Shown here: positions 9,117-13,036 of the stretch, piece after piece
Layout of the letters: each line of letters begins with the position of its first letter
How positions within the stretch are numbered: the stretch's first letter is position 1
From: Methanobacterium sp.
GTDB lineage: Archaea > Methanobacteriota > Methanobacteria > Methanobacteriales > Methanobacteriaceae
Length of the DNA: 13,036 bases
Direction of reading: 5' to 3'
Assembly: GCA_020854975.1 (NCBI GenBank)
Contig: JAHKLQ010000189.1
Span: forward strand, 1-13,036
Made by a program: the position numbers and the translations under genes
Notes under the pieces: generated by a model
Told to the model about the DNA's origin: nothing
What the model saw: only the letters and a program-made list of their open reading frames with translations
The model's database searches: none

Positions 9117-10142
9117 TTGAAAATATGGATCGACATAGTTAACGCCCCGCATGCAAGGTTTTTCCAGAGTATAATCCGTTACCTGGAAGATCAGGGTGAA
9201 GAAGTTTTTGTCACCACCCGTAAGTTCGGGGATGTGCACAGGCTCCTGGATCTATTTGGAATTGACTATCAAATGGTGGGATGGCATGGAGTCACACTAG
9301 CAGAAAAACTCATCCGTAGTACTCAGAGGGCTTATGAACTTTCACAGATTATAAGTCGTGAAAAACCGGATGTAGCAGTTTCAAAACACTCTATTGAACT
9401 TCCCCGGGTTTCTTATGGTCTTAAGATCCCCAGTGTTTTTATTCTGGATAATGAACATGCCATAGCTGCTAACAAACTCACACTACCTCTCTGTGACAGG
9501 ATCATACTCCCTGAAGTAATCAAACCTGAGAGTGTGGTGCGTTGTGGTGCGGATCCAGACCATCTGCTGCCTTACAACGGTACATCTGAGCTTACCCATC
9601 TTGTTGATTTCCAATACAATCCCCATATATTTCAGGATCTTAAATTAAACCTTAAAAAGGAAAAAACCATATTAATGCGGCCTGAACCATCACTAGCTTC
9701 CTATCTGGAGGCGGATTGTCGTAAAACTGTACTATCTCCTATTGTAGAGGCCCTGGAGGATCAGGCTAACATTCTAGTTATACCTAGATTCAGGGAACAG
9801 CAACAAATATTTGAGGATGATGATAAGATAACTTTGATAAATCCTCCTGTGGATACTTTCAGCCTGATGAAAGCCTGTGACCTTGTAATAGGAGCAGGTG
9901 GAACCATGAACCGGGAATCTGCCCTTCTGGGAACTCCTGTAATCTCCTGTTATCCTGGCACTTTACTATCAGTGGATGCTTATTACATAGAAAAAGGACT
10001 TATGAAACGATCCACACGTCCTGATGAGATTATAGAAATGGCCAGAGAACTTCTTAGGGATGACCATTATCATCCAGAACTTTCAACTGATGACCTTTTT
10101 AAGATAATCATTGATAACATTTATCAGGCTGGAAATGGCTAA
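9117..10142 (+). CDS. DUF354 family protein, GT-B-like fold
   Basis: This 341-residue protein belongs to the archaeal DUF354 family of unknown function. It resembles UDP-GlcNAc 2-epimerases and GT-B glycosyltransferases: an N-terminal Rossmann half beginning KIWIDIVNAPHARFF, the HSIELPRVSYGLKIP segment, and a C-terminal half with IGAGGTMNRESALLGTP (257-273), which should hold a nucleotide-sugar phosphate. A sugar-nucleotide substrate is inferred. The frame is open back to a TTG at 9090 that overlaps the hypB stop. The TTG at 9117 is preferred because it gives MKIWID, the usual beginning, and follows AGGTATGGTGAT; the spacing from GGTGAT is short, so the start is uncertain. It is 23 bases after hypB on the same strand, probably co-transcribed, though no link to hydrogenase maturation is known to me. 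Confidence 0.85.
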   Translation: MKIWIDIVNAPHARFFQSIIRYLEDQGEEVFVTTRKFGDVHRLLDLFGIDYQMVGWHGVTLAEKLIRSTQRAYELSQIISREKPDVAVSKHSIELPRVSYGLKIPSVFILDNEHAIAANKLTLPLCDRIILPEVIKPESVVRCGADPDHLLPYNGTSELTHLVDFQYNPHIFQDLKLNLKKEKTILMRPEPSLASYLEADCRKTVLSPIVEALEDQANILVIPRFREQQQIFEDDDKITLINPPVDTFSLMKACDLVIGAGGTMNRESALLGTPVISCYPGTLLSVDAYYIEKGLMKRSTRPDEIIEMARELLRDDHYHPELSTDDLFKIIIDNIYQAGNG

Positions 10143-10174
10143 AAGAAGGTTAAAAATAGTTTCTTCTTATAAAA

Positions 10175-10211
10175 ACTCTAAATGGATCAGAGTATTGCCC
10201 TCATTTTTTTT
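10175..10211 (+). terminator. Hairpin plus T8 terminator of the hypA-hypB-DUF354 operon
   Basis: ACTCT (10175-10179) and AGAGT (10189-10193) form a five-base-pair stem with a nine-base loop, followed after ten bases by eight Ts (10204-10211). It lies 33 bases after the DUF354 stop. The T8 run alone would be a good archaeal terminator. Confidence 0.55.
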
Positions 10212-10348
10212 GATTAATGGAATTGATAAACATTAATAGAAAATAGGAAAGTTATCAAAATGTTATCAAATTATTCTAAAATGAGATCTACGCTAGATCT
10301 GATGGATAATTTCGAAAATAGTTAAGTTTAGAAAACAGTTACAAAATA

Positions 10349-10373
10349 GGTTTTTAGGTAAAACCAGTTTTTT
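10349..10373 (+). terminator. Hairpin with T6 tail on the plus strand
   Basis: GGTTTT (10349-10354) pairs with AAAACC (10360-10365) around the loop TAGGT, and a six-T run follows at 10368-10373. It is a second terminator-like element about 140 bases beyond the T8 site. It either backs that site up or ends a separate short transcript. It also prevents read-through into the convergent tRNA gene. Confidence 0.5.
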
Positions 10374-10409
10374 AGATTATTTACATAGTTATATGGAACA
10401 ATTTCAGAC

Positions 10410-10416
10410 AAAAAGA
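10410..10416 (-). terminator. Oligo-T terminator of the tRNA gene
   Basis: On the minus strand, 12 bases past the tRNA 3' end, the sequence reads CTCTTTTTGTC, with five Ts at 10410-10414. This fits the short oligo-U termination of archaeal tRNA genes. Confidence 0.5.
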
Positions 10417-10423
10417 GTGTTAA

Positions 10424-10501
<78 letters not shown>

Positions 10502-10525
10502 ACTAATAGCACTTATTCTTTCCGG

Positions 10526-10533
10526 TATTTAAA
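10526..10533 (-). promoter_or_regulatory. TATA box of the tRNA-Ala gene
   Basis: TTTAAATA on the minus strand is a near-perfect archaeal TATA box. Its centre is about 28 bases upstream of the tRNA 5' end at 10501, so transcription would begin at or just before the mature end. The tRNA gene is therefore a single-gene unit. Confidence 0.75.
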
Positions 10534-10601
10534 CTTAATGCTGCTTTACAGTAGAAGAAAATATTACACGATTTTTGAATAACGTATGATCCTCACAAAG
10601 C

Positions 10602-10679
10602 TTTTAAATAGGTGCCTTATAAAGTATATAAAATATGATTAACGATCTGGGAGTAGGGATCATAACTCCTTTTATTTAA
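10602..10679 (+). other. Possible short near-leaderless transcript with terminator
   Basis: A good TATA box, TTTTAAATA (10602-10610), would start RNA near 10632. The ATG at 10635 lies within a few bases of that point and opens a 14-codon frame (MINDLGVGIITPFI, stop 10677-10679). GGAGT (10650-10654) pairs with ACTCC (10665-10669), and TTTTATTT follows at 10670-10677, giving an intrinsic-terminator shape. This could be a small RNA, a leader peptide or an attenuator ahead of the membrane-protein operon. Nothing here is recognisable by family. Confidence 0.35.
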
Positions 10680-10688
10680 TCAAAAATA

Positions 10689-10800
10689 TCAAAACATTAA
10701 GTTCAAAAACATTAAGTCAAATTTATCATGATGAAAGTATCAAAAATTAAGTTCATCAAAATCAAATCATTAAATCAATTCAAATCAAAAACAATTAAAT
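10689..10800 (+). repeat. AT-rich degenerate direct repeats
   Basis: A TCAAAAACATTAAGT-like unit recurs: TCAAAACATTAAGT (10689-10702), TCAAAAACATTAAGT (10703-10717), TCAAAAATTAAGTTC (10740-10754), then looser copies to about 10800. The region is almost pure A and T with scattered TC, and lies between the mini-transcript and the operon at 10948. It contains no supported gene; together with 10801-10947 it forms the upstream region of that operon. Confidence 0.5.
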
Positions 10801-10947
10801 TTAATATAAAATAGTTTATTTCAATTGAATTTATCGAAATTAAGGTAAGCTGAATATTATACTTTACTGATATGCCTTTTTATTTGAATTAAAGGGAATA
10901 AGATATCATTTTAGTTAGGAACGTTTGGACTGGAGGAATAATATACT

Positions 10948-12030
10948 ATGGCGTTAATTGCCCACAATCACTTGCAGTATATCATTGAAATAGCAGTTAT
11001 AATTCAGATAGGAATAATTTTCATTTTGAATCTAGCTCCAATGGCTTTAAATCTGGTTCTCCTGGTGGCAATGATCTTGGCAGCAGGATTCGCTTTAATG
11101 TTCGGAGTGGATGCCCTCTTTTTATTCATACCTGGCTTCACCCACTCGGAATACACCCATCCCTATGGACCCCTGGCTCTCCTGGCTGTGGTTACCATAA
11201 TGGCAGCTATACCTATTATGAAAGAGGCCGGGATAAACACCAGAAGTCTTAAATTATACATGGGGGGTATTATATTATTCATAACCATTGCAGGAGGATT
11301 AATGCACAGATCTTTCCTTTTATTTTGGTTATTTGGGCTTTTCATAGGATTTTTTATTATTTCCAAGTCGTTCCGCCAGCAATCTGTATTCACGGTTAAG
11401 AGAATAATCTTAGTGGTGGCAGCAGCTGTCATTGGCTTTGGATCACTGGAACTACTATCTCGGGTTCTGGAAATGAGTATACTCAGCCCAATTCTCAGGC
11501 TTACCCGAATAGAAAATTATGCCACTGCCAGTGTGGAAATGGTAATTAAAAACACCACTCTCTTTGGTCACCAGCTGGGTTCCTGTTACTGGGGAGATGC
11601 ATGTTTAGGAGGGTCTGATGGTTATATATCATTGCCAGTGACTTTGATCACTTTGTTCGGATTACCTTTCCCCATATTTTACGGTATCCTGGTAACTCAG
11701 AAAGACGTTATTGATTACATGCTTCCAGGTATATTTGGTGTGGCTTTTGACTTTGGCTACCTTTTCCTGATCTTCTTACTGGGATGGTGTATTTTTGTAA
11801 TGTACACAGGGTTCCGCATACTTCGAGTCTACAGAAGAAGGAGAGAAAATGGAGATAAAGATTGTTTAGGAAGAGAAGCTCTACTCATAGGATCATTAAC
11901 CGCCTTCATTGCCCAGGCAACCATAGGACTGTTCCTGATAAACCGTTCCATTAATGGAACAGCTCTTCTGACATTCATTGTACTAAGTGCCCTGGTGGTG
12001 GGGCATATAGTTTTAGTAAAGAAGAAATAA
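10948..12030 (+). CDS. Polytopic membrane protein of unknown function
   Basis: This 360-residue protein has about ten hydrophobic segments (near 10-30, 32-60, 73-90, 103-119, 122-140, 149-168, 230-249, 262-290, 310-331, 338-356). There is one larger polar stretch at ~170-228 containing NTTLFGHQLGSCYWGD and CLGGSDGY, with two Cys (about 213 and 219) that could pair or bind metal. A basic loop RRRREN near 295-300 should face the cytoplasm. The overall shape loosely resembles O-antigen ligase or polymerase-type proteins, with one big loop late in the chain, but no family motif is recognised. GGAGG at 10932-10936 is 11 bases before the ATG. It is followed after 31 bases by the DUF1890 gene, so it is probably part of a methanogen-specific operon, and its promoter must lie in the AT-rich gap upstream. 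Confidence 0.75.
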   Translation: MALIAHNHLQYIIEIAVIIQIGIIFILNLAPMALNLVLLVAMILAAGFALMFGVDALFLFIPGFTHSEYTHPYGPLALLAVVTIMAAIPIMKEAGINTRSLKLYMGGIILFITIAGGLMHRSFLLFWLFGLFIGFFIISKSFRQQSVFTVKRIILVVAAAVIGFGSLELLSRVLEMSILSPILRLTRIENYATASVEMVIKNTTLFGHQLGSCYWGDACLGGSDGYISLPVTLITLFGLPFPIFYGILVTQKDVIDYMLPGIFGVAFDFGYLFLIFLLGWCIFVMYTGFRILRVYRRRRENGDKDCLGREALLIGSLTAFIAQATIGLFLINRSINGTALLTFIVLSALVVGHIVLVKKK

Positions 12031-12061
12031 TAAGTTAAAGTGAGAGAGAGGAAGAATATAC

Positions 12062-12571
12062 ATGAAAAAAGCCATTATATTATTAGGATGTCCAGAATCA
12101 CCATCTCAAACTCCACTAGCAGTTTATGCAGCCTATAAATTAACTGATATGGGCTATCAGGTTTCAGTGGCCAGTACACCATCAGCCAAGAAATTGGTGG
12201 AAGTATCTGACCCTGAGGAACACTACGTGCAGAACAAAATCGACATAGAATCCTGCCTAGATGAATTAAATCAGGGAGATTACGATTTTCTTTTAGGATT
12301 TGTGGCTAAAGATGCCGCAGTTAGCTACTTCGTAACCTTTTACCATATACTCCAAACTAAAAGCCTGGCTTTAGTCTTCCACCGTGACCGGGAAAAGATG
12401 GAATACTTTGAAAACACAGTCAAAGAAAATACTGAAGCAGATATTACCTCTGCAAGAGCTTACCATAACCCCACACCTCTTAGAGTACGTTTAGACAGAG
12501 CACTGGAAAAAATGGAAAAATCAGATAAAAGGAACCAAGAGAACAAAAAGGATAAAACGGAGGATTCCTAA
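12062..12571 (+). CDS. DUF1890 family protein
   Basis: This 169-residue soluble protein matches what I remember of DUF1890, a family of unknown function found in methanogens. The N-terminus KKAIILLGCPESPSQTPLAVYAA (2-24) looks like the first strand and nucleotide loop of a Rossmann-type fold, and GYQVSVASTPSAKKLVEVSDPEEHY (31-55) like the second strand and its loop. The last ~25 residues are charged and probably disordered (EKMEKSDKRNQENKKDK). GAGAGG at 12046-12051 precedes the ATG. The stop TAA shares its last base with the ATG of the DUF1894 gene (TAATG), showing tight coupling. DUF1890 and DUF1894 are, as I recall, frequently neighbours in methanogens, suggesting a shared process. What that process is remains unknown. 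Confidence 0.85.
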   Translation: MKKAIILLGCPESPSQTPLAVYAAYKLTDMGYQVSVASTPSAKKLVEVSDPEEHYVQNKIDIESCLDELNQGDYDFLLGFVAKDAAVSYFVTFYHILQTKSLALVFHRDREKMEYFENTVKENTEADITSARAYHNPTPLRVRLDRALEKMEKSDKRNQENKKDKTEDS

Positions 12572-12870
12572 TGTTTTGTCTTGACATTTACCTTCAAGAG
12601 TCTGAAGACTATGAAATACACATGACTCGAGCAGGATTCAAGGATTGTGCACGTTTCATAGAAGATAACGCTCCAGAAGTAGTCCATGTTAAACCTGGAG
12701 AAAAAATTGTTGGAGCTCGTATAATTGGAGTGCCACCAGTGCCCATTGGTATTAATGAGGAGAAAGGAACCATAATGATTCCTTACACTAAACCATGCTA
12801 TGGAACAGCAACCGTTGAAATACCAGTACCTCCAGAAGAAAGGGAGAAGATCAGGGCAGTTAAAATATAG
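12571..12870 (+). CDS. DUF1894 family protein
   Basis: This 99-residue protein fits DUF1894, a small methanogen-specific family of unknown function. Visible features are the start MFCLDIYLQESEDYEIHM, the helix ARFIEDNAPEVVHVKPGEK, and a strand-rich second half with proline turns (ARIIGVPPVPIGI, GTIMIPYTKPCYGTATVEIPVPPEE). There are three Cys (3, 27, about 76) and no membrane segment. GGAGG (12559-12563) lies seven bases upstream of the ATG, inside the end of the DUF1890 gene, and the two genes overlap by one base. It is the last gene of the operon. Confidence 0.85.
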   Translation: MFCLDIYLQESEDYEIHMTRAGFKDCARFIEDNAPEVVHVKPGEKIVGARIIGVPPVPIGINEEKGTIMIPYTKPCYGTATVEIPVPPEEREKIRAVKI

Positions 12871-12884
12871 ATTAATTCTTTAAT

Positions 12885-12930
12885 TTCTCATTTTTTACTC
12901 CATCATCATTTCCTATCCGTCTTTTTAGGT
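12885..12930 (+). terminator. Oligo-T terminator after the DUF1894 gene
   Basis: Six Ts at 12891-12896 follow 21 bases after the stop, with further T-rich stretches and TTTTT near 12922-12926. The remainder to 13036 is AT-rich with two copies of CCCTTTCATTT and shows no gene. Confidence 0.55.
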
Positions 12931-13036
12931 CATATCATTCCCTTTCATTTATTCTGCAATCCATTTAACCCGTAATCATTTTTATCTATAATCCCTTTCA
13001 TTTTATCCTTTAATTAATCTAAATTTTATCACTAGC

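Noticed and set aside
10728..10814. 28-codon lysine-rich frame (MMKVSKIKFIKIK...).
   Set aside because: It runs through the AT-rich direct repeats, has no ribosome-binding site, and its composition is what A-rich repeat DNA gives in any frame.

Overview
The window looks like chromosomal DNA from a methanogenic archaeon of the Methanobacteriales, probably Methanobacterium or a close relative. The evidence is the pair of methanogen-type families DUF1890 and DUF1894, the hypA-hypB pair, DUF354 and DUF5518 proteins, an archaeal-style Prs, AT-rich intergenic DNA with TTTAAATA-type TATA boxes, oligo-T terminators, and a tRNA gene without encoded CCA. No insertion sequence, phage gene or CRISPR array was seen.

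Layout. 1-1642: a plus-strand DEAD-box RNA helicase with a DbpA-like C-terminal RNA-binding domain, followed by a T-rich terminator zone. 1865-5658: four minus-strand genes, transcribed right to left. They are an RsbW-like ATPase fused to a GNAT acetyltransferase, a STAS anti-anti-sigma-like protein, a membrane 5TMR-LYT/SpoIIE-type PP2C phosphatase, and a stand-alone RsbW-like kinase that abuts the phosphatase gene exactly. Together they form a complete bacterial-style partner-switching module in an organism that should have no sigma factor. This is the most interesting part of the window. The gaps inside the cluster carry two 19-bp palindromes of the same 7-5-7 layout and a 10-bp tandem repeat.

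5659-6070 is a gene-poor gap with a possible gene remnant. 6071-6873 holds two tandem paralogous DUF5518 glycine-zipper membrane proteins. 7014-7880 is prs (PRPP synthetase), divergent from the plus-strand hypA-hypB-DUF354 operon at 8064-10142. HypA and HypB insert nickel into [NiFe]-hydrogenases, which fits hydrogenotrophic methanogenesis. 10428-10501 is tRNA-Ala(GGC) on the minus strand with a clear TATA box. A 446-base gap follows with a possible near-leaderless mini-transcript and AT-rich repeats. 10948-12870 is a probable operon of a polytopic membrane protein of unknown function, DUF1890 and DUF1894.

How the genes may work together. The minus-strand signalling cluster probably senses something through the membrane phosphatase. 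It would then switch the STAS protein between phosphorylated and free states, controlling the RsbW-like proteins. The output is unknown and could be the fused acetyltransferase itself. The remaining genes are housekeeping or methanogen-specific. Several starts were moved downstream of the longest open frame because a Shine-Dalgarno sequence or a family-typical N-terminus supports the shorter form.
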